Below are positions 1-8,629 of a stretch of DNA of 34,865 nt, in pieces. The notes under the pieces were generated by a model that was not told the DNA's origin, ran no database searches, and worked only from the letters and a program-made list of their open reading frames with translations. A program made the position numbers and the translations under genes. Position 1 is the stretch's first letter, and each line of letters opens with the position of its first letter. The stretch comes from Pseudescherichia vulneris NBRC 102420 (GTDB lineage: Bacteria > Pseudomonadota > Gammaproteobacteria > Enterobacterales > Enterobacteriaceae), in NCBI RefSeq assembly GCF_000759795.1, contig NZ_BBMZ01000029.1, forward strand, positions 1 through 34,865. The letters run 5' to 3'.

Positions 1-30
1 AAAAAAAACCCCGCTATAAAAGCGGGGTTT
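1..30 (-). terminator. Second copy of the proM-type intrinsic terminator
   Basis: On the minus strand this reads as a 10-bp stem (6-15 with 21-30) around a 5-nt loop, followed by a run of eight U. It is identical to the terminator at 169-198 and is the far end of a 55-bp direct repeat. It would terminate any transcript reading through the first terminator of the tRNA operon. Confidence 0.85.
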
Positions 31-37
31 CTAAATG

Positions 38-131
38 TGGTCGGCGAGAGAGGATGACTCGCCACTCCGTAGCTCGCCCTGCGGGCCGTTGCTGAAGCAA
101 CGTTCTTTCGCTCCGCTCAAGTCGAACCTCC
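38..131 (-). pseudogene. tRNA-Pro 3' remnant, split by a 66-nt structured insert
   Basis: On the minus strand, 131-122 reads GGAGGTTCGA and 55-38 reads ATCCTCTCTCGCCGACCA. Joined, they equal the last 28 nt of the intact tRNA-Pro at 206-282 (T-arm, acceptor 3' strand, CCA). The 66 nt between them (56-121) include a perfect hairpin, GTTGC-TGAA-GCAAC. The next bases include another, GAACCTCC-TGCCCC-GGAGGTTC (125-146). There is no 5' half, so no functional tRNA can be made. It is probably a duplication remnant transcribed at the tail of the tRNA operon. Confidence 0.7.
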
Positions 132-168
132 TGCCCCGGAGGTTCTCATCCTCTGTGAAATTCGGACG

Positions 169-198
169 AAAAAAAACCCCGCTATAAAAGCGGGGTTT
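169..198 (-). terminator. Intrinsic terminator of the argX-hisR-leuT-proM operon
   Basis: The minus-strand RNA forms a GC-rich stem from AAACCCCGCT and AGCGGGGTTT around a 5-nt loop, followed by a U run. It begins 7 nt after the CCA of proM, as expected for the end of this tRNA operon. Confidence 0.93.
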
Positions 199-205
199 CT
201 AAATG

Positions 206-282
206 TGGTCGGCGAGAGAGGATTCGAACCTCCGACCCACTGGTCCCAAACCAGTTGCGCTACCAAGCTGCGCTACTCGCCG
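206..282 (-). tRNA. proM: tRNA-Pro (anticodon UGG)
   Basis: A 77-nt cloverleaf with encoded CCA (206-208 in complement). The seven-base acceptor stem CGGCGAG pairs with CTCGCCG. The anticodon loop contains TTTGGGA, giving anticodon TGG, and the T-arm contains GGTTCGAATCC. It is the last gene of the four-tRNA operon and lies directly before the terminator. Order and sequence match E. coli proM, which reads CCN proline codons. Confidence 0.98.
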
Positions 283-325
283 ATGTACTGCTTTTTGAAT
301 TTTTAGTTCAATTCATTTTAAGTCG

Positions 326-411
326 TGGTGCGAGGGGGGGGACTCGAACCCCCACATCCAAAGGACACTAACACCTGAAGCTAGCGCGTCTACCAATTCC
401 GCCACCTTCGC
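326..411 (-). tRNA. leuT: tRNA-Leu (anticodon CAG)
   Basis: An 86-nt class II tRNA with a long variable arm and encoded CCA. It starts GCGAAGGTGGCGG and carries anticodon CAG in CTTCAGG. The A-C mismatch in the acceptor stem is also found in the E. coli Leu1 tRNAs. It sits third in the operon between hisR and proM. The variable-arm loop is one base shorter than I recall for E. coli leuT, hence 86 rather than 87 nt. Confidence 0.97.
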
Positions 412-430
412 ATTTCACAACTTTAAATAA

Positions 431-507
431 TGGGGTGGCTAATGGGATTCGAACCCACGACAACTGGAATCACAATCCAGGGCTCTACCAACTGAGCTAT
501 AGCCACC
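431..507 (-). tRNA. hisR: tRNA-His (anticodon GUG)
   Basis: A 77-nt gene including the extra 5' G (G-1) characteristic of tRNA-His, which pairs with the discriminator C before the encoded CCA. The anticodon GTG is in GATTGTGATTC. It is the second gene of the operon after argX, as in E. coli hisR. Confidence 0.98.
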
Positions 508-573
508 ACTACAAATTCTTTTACGCGGTCCTGTTAATTTCACAGTCCACCGCAGCTCCAGCACCGGGTAAAA

Positions 574-650
<77 letters not shown>

Positions 651-671
651 TTAGCGCCGTTGCGGGGCTGG

Positions 672-700
672 ATATTACGGACTTCCCCCCCCGCTGTCTA
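672..700 (-). promoter_or_regulatory. Promoter of the argX tRNA operon
   Basis: On the minus strand a -35 TAGACA (700-695) and a -10 TAATAT (677-672) are separated by 17 bp. The discriminator after the -10 is GC-rich (CCAGCCCCGC), which is typical of stringently controlled stable-RNA promoters. An A+T-rich tract at about 706-722 lies where an UP element would be. The TSS would fall just upstream of argX. The boxes are seen directly; stringent control is inferred. Confidence 0.75.
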
Positions 701-752
701 GTGCCTTTTTAAATAAAATGCGCGTTTGGTTACGCTTTGTGCGTTTTGTCGT

Positions 753-2138
753 TTATTTCTCCGCTTTTAGCCCTGCAGTATGCCGATTGAGACGTAAAAC
801 CTTATAGACCAGCGATACCACAGCCAAAAAGATGATGCCGACAAACAGCGACATACGGGTGTCATCGTTAAAACCCATACCAATTAATACGCAGATCAGG
901 AACGCCATCGTTAAATAGTTCGCCCACGGGAAGAGGACCGAACGGAATAGATGCGTGGCAATCCTGGCTTTGTGCGCCTCGCGGAAACGCAGCTGGCTAA
1001 TCAGAATGACAAACCACGGCACCATCCCTGGCAATACGCTGGCGCTGTAGACGTAGACAAACACGCGCTGCGGGTTAGGAATGATGTAGTTGAGACAGGA
1101 GCCCACCAGCAGAATAGCAATCGAGATGGCAACGCCCACTACCGGTACGCCGTGGCGCGATACCTTTGCCACCGCAGCAGGCAGCTGACGGTTTTTAGCT
1201 AATGCATAGAGCATGCGTCCGCAGCTGTACATTCCGCTGTTGCAGCCCGAAAGCGCAGCGGTGAGGACCACAAAGTTGATGATCCCTGCCGCCGCGGTAA
1301 TGCCGATTTTAGCGAAGGTCAGCACAAACGGGCTGCCGTTGCTGCCGATCTCATTCCACGGGAAGATGGTGACGATAACGAAAATCGCCCCTACGTAGAA
1401 GATCAGAATACGCCACAGCACCTTGCCTACCGCGCTACGCAGCGTGACCTGCGGGTTTTTTGCCTCACCGGCGGTAATACCGATCAGCTCGACGCCCTGA
1501 TACGAGGCGACAACGATACAGAGCGCGGTAAGGAAGCCCTTCCAGCCACCAGCAAAGAAGCCGCCGTGCTCGGTCAGGTTGCCAAAGCCAATGGCCTGCC
1601 CGCCGTTGCCGAAGCCATAGAAGATCACGCCGAGGCCGACGATAATCATCACCACAATGGTGGTGACTTTGATCATCGCAAACCAGAACTCAATCTCACC
1701 GTACAGGCGCACCGCAGCCAGATTAGCGAGCGCCACCAGCCCAACGGCAATCAGGGCCGGTATCCACTGCGCCATCTCCGGGAACCAGAACTGGACGTAG
1801 ACGCCAATCGCGGTGATCTCAGAGATGCCCACCGCCATCCACATAAACCAGTATGACCAGGCCGTGAGATAGCCAAAGAACGGGCTCATATAGCGGTGCG
1901 CATAGACGGCGAACGATCCGGCTACCGGCTCAAGGAAGAGCATTTCGCCCATTGAGCGCATGATGAAGAAAACAAAAAGCCCGGCCACAATGTAGGCCAG
2001 TAATACTGACGGCCCTGCCCACTTCAGGGTGCTTGCCGCCCCCATAAACAGGCCAACGCCTATTGTACCGCCCAGGGCGATAAGTTCGATATGTCGTGCT
2101 TCCAGCCCACGCTGAAGCTCCGGTTTACTCTCGGCCAT
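753..2138 (-). CDS. yifK: YifK (ThrP) family amino-acid permease, APC superfamily
   Basis: A 461-aa integral membrane protein, the same length as E. coli YifK/ThrP, which transports threonine and serine. It has about 12 hydrophobic spans. The N-terminal signature [19 protein letters not shown] (about residues 15-33) is the substrate-binding helix of AAT-type APC permeases. The start is the ATG at 2138, with AGAGGA just upstream. It lies between the wec operon and the argX cluster, as in K-12, and is transcribed in the same direction as both. Lrp/leucine and GcvB sRNA control are reported for enteric yifK. An A/C-rich stretch (AAACACGACAG) next to the SD could be a GcvB target, but that is only an inference. 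Confidence 0.92.
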   Translation of the reverse strand: MAESKPELQRGLEARHIELIALGGTIGVGLFMGAASTLKWAGPSVLLAYIVAGLFVFFIMRSMGEMLFLEPVAGSFAVYAHRYMSPFFGYLTAWSYWFMWMAVGISEITAIGVYVQFWFPEMAQWIPALIAVGLVALANLAAVRLYGEIEFWFAMIKVTTIVVMIIVGLGVIFYGFGNGGQAIGFGNLTEHGGFFAGGWKGFLTALCIVVASYQGVELIGITAGEAKNPQVTLRSAVGKVLWRILIFYVGAIFVIVTIFPWNEIGSNGSPFVLTFAKIGITAAAGIINFVVLTAALSGCNSGMYSCGRMLYALAKNRQLPAAVAKVSRHGVPVVGVAISIAILLVGSCLNYIIPNPQRVFVYVYSASVLPGMVPWFVILISQLRFREAHKARIATHLFRSVLFPWANYLTMAFLICVLIGMGFNDDTRMSLFVGIIFLAVVSLVYKVLRLNRHTAGLKAEK

Positions 2139-2376
2139 AAATCCTCTGTCGTGTTTACTACTGTCCCGACGCTGCGGGTTATCGTTATGAGTGCAATCTC
2201 AGCGCATTGCGGCCGCGGATTGATGCAATAGCACCGCGACGCCGCATTGAGCGAGCGAATGGTTTCTTAATTTCGCTGAAATGGCAAACGATGCATAAGA
2301 AAAATCAATAGAAAGCACAATAAAGCAGCAAACAGAGGCAGGTACGGCGCAGCAGAATCGCTGCGCCGTCACAGGA
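2139..2376 (-). promoter_or_regulatory. yifK upstream region and wec operon 3' hairpin
   Basis: This is a 238-bp non-coding gap. Its right end holds a perfect 10-bp hairpin (2344-2353 with 2360-2369, loop AGAATC) 7 nt after the wecG stop. No U-tract follows on the minus strand, so it is not a textbook intrinsic terminator and may be a 3'-end stabiliser or a Rho-dependent end. The rest should contain the yifK promoter. I could not pick a convincing -35/-10 pair. Confidence 0.45.
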
Positions 2377-3117
2377 TTAGAGCTGGCCGCGATAGTGCCA
2401 GGCGAGGTAGCGCAGCAGTCGCAGCTGGCGTGTGATGCGGCTGGGCTGTGACAGCAGGCGATAGAGCCACTCCAGGCCCATCCGCTGCCACACCTTTGGC
2501 GCACGCTTAACGTGACCAGTAAAAACGTCATAGGTGCCGCCGACGCCCATATAGAGCGCGTGCGGATAAACTTCCCGACAGTCGCGCATCAGCAGCTCCT
2601 GGCGCGGGGAGCCCATCGCCACGGTGACAATCTTTGCCCCGCTGTCGCGGACGCGCTCAAACAGCGCCTGGCGCTGCTCGGGCTGGAAGTAGCCATCCTG
2701 GCCGCCGACAATGTTCACCTGCCAGCGGTCGCGCAGCTGCTGTTGCGTCTGAGCCAGCACGCCAGGCTTGCCGCCGATCAGGAAAACCGGCGTCCCCTCT
2801 TGCCCGGCGCGCTCCATGAGCGCTTCCCAGAGATCGGCCCCCGCTACCCGCTCAACCACCGCCTGCGGGTACTTTTTGCGCATTGAGCGCACCACGCTGA
2901 TCCCGTCCGCATACTTAAACTCGGCCGCCTCGATCAGCGCCCTGACCTGGGCGTCATCCTCAAGGGTCAGCATCTTCTCGGCGTTAATCGCCACCAGCGT
3001 GCCCTGCTTAAGCTCGCCACCGGCGAAGAGGAAATCCAGGGCGTGGGCCATGTTACGCCAGCCAATCAGCTTCAGGCCGCGCAGGGTATAGGTTGGCGCA
3101 GTAGTGGTGTCCGTCAT
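2377..3117 (-). CDS. wecG: UDP-ManNAcA transferase, lipid II synthesis for ECA
   Basis: A 246-aa protein of the WecG/TagA/CpsF glycosyltransferase family (GT26), the exact length of E. coli WecG (RffM). It moves N-acetylmannosaminuronic acid from UDP-ManNAcA onto undecaprenyl-PP-GlcNAc (lipid I) at the inner face of the cytoplasmic membrane. Visible family blocks are NAEK (45-48), YADG with D71, GADLWEALM (93-101), GSPRQE (169-174) and a conserved [11 protein letters not shown] segment (191-201). The C-terminus is basic, consistent with membrane association. It is the last gene of the operon, 13 bp after wzyE. The start is the ATG at 3117, in line with the E. coli N-terminus. Confidence 0.95.
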   Translation of the reverse strand: MTDTTTAPTYTLRGLKLIGWRNMAHALDFLFAGGELKQGTLVAINAEKMLTLEDDAQVRALIEAAEFKYADGISVVRSMRKKYPQAVVERVAGADLWEALMERAGQEGTPVFLIGGKPGVLAQTQQQLRDRWQVNIVGGQDGYFQPEQRQALFERVRDSGAKIVTVAMGSPRQELLMRDCREVYPHALYMGVGGTYDVFTGHVKRAPKVWQRMGLEWLYRLLSQPSRITRQLRLLRYLAWHYRGQL

Positions 3118-3130
3118 GATGATATCCTTG

Positions 3131-4483
3131 TCAGGCTTGCGAGAGCGGGTGCGGTAATCGCCCGGCGCGTTTGTGGATCAGCCCCGCGCTATCGAACAGC
3201 CAGTAGAGCAGCTTCGCCATCAGCAGGCAGGCACCAAAGACCACGAGGAAGAAGACGACGCGAGAAACAAAGGCATCCAGCCCCTCGCGCGCCAGCACGA
3301 TCATATTGAAGATGGCACCAAAACAGAAGCTGTGCAAAATCGCCGCCTTATAGCGGTTGCTCTCCCGGTTGCCCAGCTCATAAAGCCAGTCAAACCACTT
3401 AATGATCAGTCCAACCACGACCGCACCCAGCGGAATAAACCAGACGCCGCCCATTACCACCAGGGATCCGATCAGCGTCGGCGAGATCGCCAGCCCGGAG
3501 TGGTTGTTCAGCACTTCCCAAGTAAAGTAGTTCGCCGTGTTCAGCACAATGCCAGGCCTGTCCGGCCACAGCCAGGTAGGAATAAAGACGTAGAAGTCGC
3601 GCACGATAGGCGCAAGCCCCTGGAAGTCGATCTTGTCGTAGTTTTGCAGCAGAAGAGAGAGGTTCTCCCACGGCGAGAAGGTGTCACGGGTGAGATAGAG
3701 GAAGGTGTAAAACGCTTCGTCACCGCTCACCTGCAATCCGTAACGCTTCAGCGCCAGCCAGAACATCCCGACGATGCCCAGCACCCCTGCCGCCGCCAGC
3801 ATCCACAGCGAGATCCAGCCGCGAATAATGCCGATAAACAGGAAAATGGCGAAGGCGATGATGATATTGGCCCGCGTGCCACCCACAATCATGTAGGTCA
3901 GCAGGCCAAAGGCAACGGTGCTCACCAGGAAGAAGATCCAGCCTCGGCCATCCTGGCGCAGGAAATAGACCACCAGCATGGCGGGAATAAAGAAGTAGAA
4001 GAAGCGCTTAAGCGCCACGCCGGAGACTTCACTCGAAAAGATTTGGCTATAGGAGTGCAGCCGGAACAGCAGGAAGCCGTTATGCATAAAGAAGATGCTG
4101 ACGCTCACTAACGCGATAAGCATCAGCATCACCCACGCCAGATGCGTTTCCACGCGGTTCATGGTGAACAGGGGACGACGCGGCATGACCGCGGATGAGG
4201 GCCGCAGGCGCGTTTTATAGGTGACGTAGTAGATGGCGTAAAAGCAGACCGCGGCCAGCAGGGACTGCATCATCACCTCAGGCGGTGCAACCCCGACGTT
4301 GAAGCGAAAGACCAGGATGCTGGTGAGGGGAAAGCCAAAGAAAAACGTCAGCAAAAACAGCAGCGAAAAGAAGACGTTAAAGTTAAAACGTACGCGACGG
4401 AATTCAAACCAGGTCAGCGTGGCGATAAACAGCGATGCCAGTAGCCAGATGGCCAACAGACCCGAGAACGCAAGCTGGCTCAT
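3131..4483 (-). CDS. wzyE: ECA polysaccharide chain polymerase WzyE
   Basis: A 450-aa polytopic membrane protein with about 11 predicted hydrophobic spans, the length known for E. coli WzyE. In the Wzx/Wzy pathway it joins trisaccharide repeat units (GlcNAc-ManNAcA-Fuc4NAc) at the periplasmic face, with chain length set by WzzE. The large loop around residues 245-330 (for example [18 protein letters not shown]) is hydrophilic. The start codon overlaps the wecF stop by 4 bp (ATGA), indicating translational coupling. Long antisense reading frames over this gene are compositional shadows. Confidence 0.94.
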   Translation of the reverse strand: MSQLAFSGLLAIWLLASLFIATLTWFEFRRVRFNFNVFFSLLFLLTFFFGFPLTSILVFRFNVGVAPPEVMMQSLLAAVCFYAIYYVTYKTRLRPSSAVMPRRPLFTMNRVETHLAWVMLMLIALVSVSIFFMHNGFLLFRLHSYSQIFSSEVSGVALKRFFYFFIPAMLVVYFLRQDGRGWIFFLVSTVAFGLLTYMIVGGTRANIIIAFAIFLFIGIIRGWISLWMLAAAGVLGIVGMFWLALKRYGLQVSGDEAFYTFLYLTRDTFSPWENLSLLLQNYDKIDFQGLAPIVRDFYVFIPTWLWPDRPGIVLNTANYFTWEVLNNHSGLAISPTLIGSLVVMGGVWFIPLGAVVVGLIIKWFDWLYELGNRESNRYKAAILHSFCFGAIFNMIVLAREGLDAFVSRVVFFLVVFGACLLMAKLLYWLFDSAGLIHKRAGRLPHPLSQA

Positions 4484-5559
4484 TGCGCACCTCCTGCAGC
4501 AATACGTAACGCCTCGTGCCAGGGCGTAAGGTAGTTAGGGCTAAAGAAGGTGATAGCGTTTTTATCCACCGCCGCCAGCTGCCGCTGGGCCTCGCGGACG
4601 ACCGCCTCATCGAGCCTGTCGCCGGTAAACAGCACTGGGATGTGCTGCTCAACCATATCCTGCCAGAAGGGGTTCTCCCGGTTTAACACGCAGGGGACGC
4701 CTGCCTGGATCAGCAGACAGAGCGTGCCGATCCCCTGCTGGCGGGCAAAGATAAAGTAGCCCAAATCGCACCGGCGCAGCAGCGCCAGGTAGTCGTCAAA
4801 TTCTAGCTTATCGGCAAGGATGCGCAGGTTCTCCGCGCTAAACAGCGCCAGACCGGCCTGGCGCACCTCGTCAATATATGCTTCGTTGTTGGCCGGGTAG
4901 CCCATCGGCACGATGACGTTAACCGTATCACCGAACTGCTGATGAACTGCCTTCAGGGCGGCAATATGCTCGTTGCTGCGATCCCCGGAGTTGCCGACCA
5001 GCACCGTCAGCGTGCCCTCGCGCTGCGTCTCCTGCGCCATCGTGTTAAGCGTGGGATCCATTCGCGTCGGGAAGTAGAGCAGTTCGCCGCGGACCTGCGG
5101 ATGACGGCGGGCAAAAAAGTGCAGATCGCCACGGGTGGCAAAGATGCAGCCGACGCGCCGCTGGGCGAGACGCCGCAGCGGATAGAAAAGACGAAACTTC
5201 AGGCTTTGGGAAACCTCGTAGAGATCGGCTCCCCAGGCGTGCCAGTTAAACTGCTGAGGCTTAATGGCACCGCGCAGGAGGGCCAGCCAAAGGTCGGTAT
5301 TGAACTGGCCGTGAAAGAAGAAGCGCTGCTGGCGATCGGCTTTGGCAAGGCTAATCACCGCCTGGGCCAGCGCTTTCTTAGTGTTAAAGAAGCGCAGCGT
5401 AAGCGCCGGGAACTGCGCGCGCCAGCGCTCGTCGTCGCCGCAGATCATAAATTCGCGAGCGTGCTCGCCCGTTGCCGCAAGGCTGTCGTTGAAAAAACGC
5501 AGCACGGTCAGGTTATGGTGTGGGATATCGGATCCCAAAACGTGAATCAGTGTAGTCAT
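4480..5559 (-). CDS. wecF: TDP-Fuc4NAc:lipid II Fuc4NAc transferase
   Basis: A 359-aa protein equal in length to E. coli WecF (RffT, family GT56). It transfers 4-acetamido-4,6-dideoxy-D-galactose from TDP-Fuc4NAc to lipid II, giving lipid III, the complete ECA repeat unit on undecaprenyl-PP. It starts [19 protein letters not shown]. The central part has a Rossmann-like run, [20 protein letters not shown], typical of the nucleotide-sugar binding half. Both ends overlap neighbours by 4 bp (wzxE upstream, wzyE downstream). The protein is soluble or peripheral, with no membrane span seen. Confidence 0.95.
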   Translation of the reverse strand: MTTLIHVLGSDIPHHNLTVLRFFNDSLAATGEHAREFMICGDDERWRAQFPALTLRFFNTKKALAQAVISLAKADRQQRFFFHGQFNTDLWLALLRGAIKPQQFNWHAWGADLYEVSQSLKFRLFYPLRRLAQRRVGCIFATRGDLHFFARRHPQVRGELLYFPTRMDPTLNTMAQETQREGTLTVLVGNSGDRSNEHIAALKAVHQQFGDTVNVIVPMGYPANNEAYIDEVRQAGLALFSAENLRILADKLEFDDYLALLRRCDLGYFIFARQQGIGTLCLLIQAGVPCVLNRENPFWQDMVEQHIPVLFTGDRLDEAVVREAQRQLAAVDKNAITFFSPNYLTPWHEALRIAAGGAQ

Positions 5560-6806
5560 ACCCTTTTACGCCAGAGTAGAAATACGCCACAACAGGTGGC
5601 GAAATAAACGATATAGGTAGCCATGTAGGCCTGTGACGCCCCTAACGCACCGTGCGCCGGAATGAGCCAGCGGGAAAAGGCCGTCAGCAGCGTAAACTGG
5701 CTCACTTCCGCCAGGATATAGAAGCTTAACGAGGCCCGGGCAATCACCAGATAGCCAAAAACGTATGCGCCAACTTTCAGGACGTCGCCAACCAGCTGCC
5801 AGGCAAAGAGATCGCGCATGGCGATAAACTTCTCTGAAAACAGCAGCCAGATTGCAAAATCACGCAGCAGCCAGACGGTAAAACTTGCCGCCGCCACCGC
5901 AGGCAGGACAAACCGCAGCGATTTGACGATCTCGCGGCTTATGGCCTGCTTCTCCGTTAGCCGCGAGAGCGTAGGCAGCAGATAGACGCTGAACGAGGCG
6001 GTGATAAATTGCAGATAGGCATCGGAGATGCTGCTCACCCCCTGCCAGATCCCGACCTCATCCCAGCCGTAGTGCGTCGCCAGCAGGTTTCGCATCATCA
6101 CGTAGGCGACGGGAAGCGTCACGGAGGTGATCAGCGCCATCAGGGTAAACTTGCCCAGCTGTCCGGCCAGCGCACCGCTCCACTGCGGCTTAAGGTAGCC
6201 TAACGGCACGGTTTTACGGCGGATAAACAGCAGCAGCGCCGGGACGACGACCAGCGCCGGAACCAGCGCCAGGCCCAGCAGCGCGCCCTGGTAGCCGCCC
6301 AGCCGGTAGCAGGCGTAGTAGGCGATGACGCCGATAATGCTGCCACTAATCAGCGACAGCGCATTCCCGGCTGCGTCGCGAAAACCCTTCATAACTGCCA
6401 GCAGGAAGTTGGCCCACGCGATGCCCATCTGCACCAGCGCCACCAGCCTTACCAGCCCCTGAAAATGGGTGTGACCAAACAGCCCCTGACTGATGGGCGC
6501 GGCGGCCAGCAGAAAAACGATAGCCAACAGCGTCGAGAACCCCAGCACCATGGCGGATGAGGTGCCTACGACGGCGCGCAGCTGCGTCGGATCGTCGTGG
6601 TGCTGAGCGACAAATTTGGTGACGCCGTTAAAGATGCCGGCCCCGGCCAGCACGCCCAGCACCGTCACCAGCTGGCGGAAGTTACCCGCCTGCCCTACGC
6701 CCGAAGGACCAAAGGAGACCGCCAGCAGCTTAACCACCAGCAGTCCCGCGCCGATTTTGACCAGCGTGCTTGCCGCGGTCCACAGTGAAGCTTTTGCCAG
6801 CGACAT
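5556..6806 (-). CDS. wzxE: Lipid III flippase WzxE
   Basis: A 416-aa protein with about 12 membrane spans, of the MOP/PST flippase superfamily and the same length as E. coli WzxE. It moves undecaprenyl-PP-linked ECA trisaccharide from the cytoplasmic to the periplasmic face. The N-terminus ([20 protein letters not shown]) and early conserved glycines ([18 protein letters not shown]) match the family. It starts 1 nt after the wecE stop and overlaps wecF by 4 bp. In E. coli, loss of flippase after lipid II formation is harmful because lipid intermediates accumulate. Confidence 0.95.
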   Translation of the reverse strand: MSLAKASLWTAASTLVKIGAGLLVVKLLAVSFGPSGVGQAGNFRQLVTVLGVLAGAGIFNGVTKFVAQHHDDPTQLRAVVGTSSAMVLGFSTLLAIVFLLAAAPISQGLFGHTHFQGLVRLVALVQMGIAWANFLLAVMKGFRDAAGNALSLISGSIIGVIAYYACYRLGGYQGALLGLALVPALVVVPALLLFIRRKTVPLGYLKPQWSGALAGQLGKFTLMALITSVTLPVAYVMMRNLLATHYGWDEVGIWQGVSSISDAYLQFITASFSVYLLPTLSRLTEKQAISREIVKSLRFVLPAVAAASFTVWLLRDFAIWLLFSEKFIAMRDLFAWQLVGDVLKVGAYVFGYLVIARASLSFYILAEVSQFTLLTAFSRWLIPAHGALGASQAYMATYIVYFATCCGVFLLWRKRV

Positions 6807-6807
6807 C

Positions 6808-7938
6808 TTAGTTGAAGTAGCTCAGCAGCGTATTGATCACCGTGCGCTGGTTAACGAGCGAGAGATTGTAGAACAGCGGCAGGCGGAGCAAGCGCTCGCT
6901 CTCTTTCGTGGTATGGATATCTTCGCTAAAGAATTCACCAAAGCGCTCGCCAGCCGGGCTGGAGTGCAGTGGGATATAGTGGAACACCGCCAGGATCTCC
7001 GCCTCCTTGAGGAAAGCGATAAGCTTGCTGCGATCTTCATCGTCACGCAGCTTGATATAAAACATGTGCGCGTTGTGTTCGCATTCGGCCGGAATCGACG
7101 GCAGCTCAATACGCCCGGCACGGGCCAGCGGCGTCAGGGCATCAAAATAGGTTTGCCATAGCGCGAGACGCTGCTGGTTGATACGATCCGCCGCTTCCAG
7201 CTGCGCCCACAGATAGGCCGCCTGCAGATCCGACATCAGGTAGCTGGAGCCAATATCGCGCCAGGTGTATTTATCAACCTGACCGCGGAAGAACTGGCTG
7301 CGGTTGGTGCCCTTCTCGCGAATAACCTCAGCGCGTTCAACCAGCGCACGGTCGTTGATCAGCGTCGCACCGCCTTCGCCACCGGCGGTATAGTTTTTGG
7401 TCTCATGGAAGCTAAAGCAGCCGATATGGCCGATGGTCCCGAGCGCGCGCCCTTTGTAGGTCGACATCACTCCCTGCGCGGCATCCTCTACCACGTACAG
7501 GTTATGATGTTTCGCGATAGCCATAATGGTGTCCATCTCACAGGCCACGCCCGCATAGTGGACCGGCACGATGGCGCGCGTGTTCTCGGTGATCGCCGCC
7601 TCGATAAGGCGTTCATCAATATTCATGGTGTCTGGACGGACATCAACAAAGACAATCTTCGCTCCGCGCAGCACAAAGGCATTGGCGGTAGAGACGAAGG
7701 TGTAGCTGGGCATGATCACTTCATCGCCGGGCTGGATATCCAGCAGCAGCGCCGCCATCTCCAGCGAGGCGGTACAGGAGGGGGTCAACAGCACTTTGGC
7801 GCTGCCGAAACGCTGCTCCATCCACTGCTGGCAGCGGCGCGTGTAGCCGCCGTCGCCGCACAGCTTGCCGCTGCCCATCGCCGACTGCATGTAATCGAGT
7901 TCTGTACCCACAACCGGGGGCGCGTTAAAAGGGATCAT
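6808..7938 (-). CDS. wecE: dTDP-4-amino-4,6-dideoxygalactose transaminase
   Basis: A 376-aa PLP enzyme of the DegT/DnrJ/EryC1 sugar aminotransferase family, also called RffA. It converts dTDP-4-keto-6-deoxy-D-glucose plus glutamate to dTDP-Fuc4N. The PLP lysine is K181 in FSFHETKNYTAGGEGG. The acceptor-binding stretch EDAAQG (151-156) is present. A longer frame opens upstream, but I chose the internal ATG at 7938. It gives the E. coli start MIPFNAPPVVG, has AGGTGA 6 nt upstream, and leaves wecD intact with a 4-nt gap. Its substrate is normally made by RffH and RffG, whose genes are absent from this operon. Confidence 0.95.
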   Translation of the reverse strand: MIPFNAPPVVGTELDYMQSAMGSGKLCGDGGYTRRCQQWMEQRFGSAKVLLTPSCTASLEMAALLLDIQPGDEVIMPSYTFVSTANAFVLRGAKIVFVDVRPDTMNIDERLIEAAITENTRAIVPVHYAGVACEMDTIMAIAKHHNLYVVEDAAQGVMSTYKGRALGTIGHIGCFSFHETKNYTAGGEGGATLINDRALVERAEVIREKGTNRSQFFRGQVDKYTWRDIGSSYLMSDLQAAYLWAQLEAADRINQQRLALWQTYFDALTPLARAGRIELPSIPAECEHNAHMFYIKLRDDEDRSKLIAFLKEAEILAVFHYIPLHSSPAGERFGEFFSEDIHTTKESERLLRLPLFYNLSLVNQRTVINTLLSYFN

Positions 7939-7942
7939 AGAG

Positions 7943-8620
7943 TCACCTGTATAGCCAGTAGGCGGTGCTTTCCACGTTGGCACCGCTCTGAATGTAACGT
8001 TTAAGCGCCGCGGTATTCCCTACCTGGGTCGCGACGCGCAGAACCGAAAGCTGACGACGTTGCGCCCAGAGGAGCGCCGCCTGCATCAGGGCCTCCCCCG
8101 CACCGCGTCCGGCCAGCAGGCCAATACGCGCCTCGCTGTCGTTCAGCTGGCGCAGCGAAACAAAAGCACAGATCTCGCCGCTGGAGGCGCGCAGGACCAG
8201 GCACTCGTGGTCGAATGCGCCATTAACGGCGTTCTCAATCCACTGGGCATAGAAGCGTCCGCTGGCGTCTGCAGGATACCAGGGCGTACGAAACCGGCTC
8301 TGCGCGAAGGCGGTGGCTGCCAGCTGGCGCAGCGGGGCGATATCCGTCGCGGTCGCCACCTGCGCGCCGGGGTCGGTTATCGTTGCCGGTACGGCCAAGG
8401 CCAGATCCACCTCGCCCTCTACCAGCTGGAAACCCAGCCGCTGGAGCGCATCCAGCCGTGCGGTATCCGTCGCCGGGACCTTGACCTGCACCCGCTGCCA
8501 CGCGGCCAACTGCGCCTCGCTCAGCGGTGCGGCATCGTCATTCAGCCGCACGATGGCGCTGGAGATCCCAAAGAACTGGTTCTCCCAGGTTAATGCTTCA
8601 ACCGTACCGCGTACCGTCAT
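7943..8620 (-). CDS. wecD: TDP-Fuc4N N-acetyltransferase
   Basis: A 225-aa GNAT-fold protein (E. coli WecD/RffC is about 224 aa). It acetylates dTDP-Fuc4N with acetyl-CoA to give dTDP-Fuc4NAc, the donor for WecF. The acetyl-CoA pyrophosphate loop is GRGAGEAL (171-178), followed by a helix and the late GNAT segment [14 protein letters not shown] (201-214). The start [18 protein letters not shown] matches the family. The SD (AAGGCGG) overlaps the wecC stop. Only 9 bp separate it from wecC, whereas E. coli has rffG and rffH in between. Confidence 0.94.
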   Translation of the reverse strand: MTVRGTVEALTWENQFFGISSAIVRLNDDAAPLSEAQLAAWQRVQVKVPATDTARLDALQRLGFQLVEGEVDLALAVPATITDPGAQVATATDIAPLRQLAATAFAQSRFRTPWYPADASGRFYAQWIENAVNGAFDHECLVLRASSGEICAFVSLRQLNDSEARIGLLAGRGAGEALMQAALLWAQRRQLSVLRVATQVGNTAALKRYIQSGANVESTAYWLYR

Positions 8621-8629
8621 GTTGCCGCC

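Larger units (their letters stand above)
1..223. repeat. 55-bp direct repeat (1-55 and 169-223): terminator plus tRNA-Pro 3' end
   Basis: Bases 1-55 and 169-223 are identical, at an offset of 168 bp. Each copy holds the Rho-independent terminator and the last 18 nt of a tRNA-Pro gene including CCA. The right copy belongs to the intact proM gene. In the left copy the tRNA sequence stops at 55, but ten more tRNA-matching bases (T-arm, 122-131) appear after a 66-nt insert. The unit resembles in plan the tRNA 3'-end repeats of the E. coli tyrT operon (rtT). The structure is seen directly; any function is inference. Confidence 0.85.

Noticed and set aside
1-168. A CRISPR array or an insertion sequence at the left edge
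   Set aside because: There are only two copies of one 55-bp unit, explained by a tRNA 3' end plus terminator. There are no regularly spaced repeats and no transposase.
3173-4111. A 312-codon plus-strand frame antisense to wzyE
   Set aside because: It lies wholly over a clear wzyE gene and has the low-complexity H/Q/R/D-rich composition typical of antisense frames in GC-rich codons. There is no SD and no family resemblance.
7939-7983. A longer wecE start at 7983
   Set aside because: It would overlap the wecD 3' end by 41 bp and add residues not found in WecE. The ATG at 7938 has an SD and the family N-terminus.
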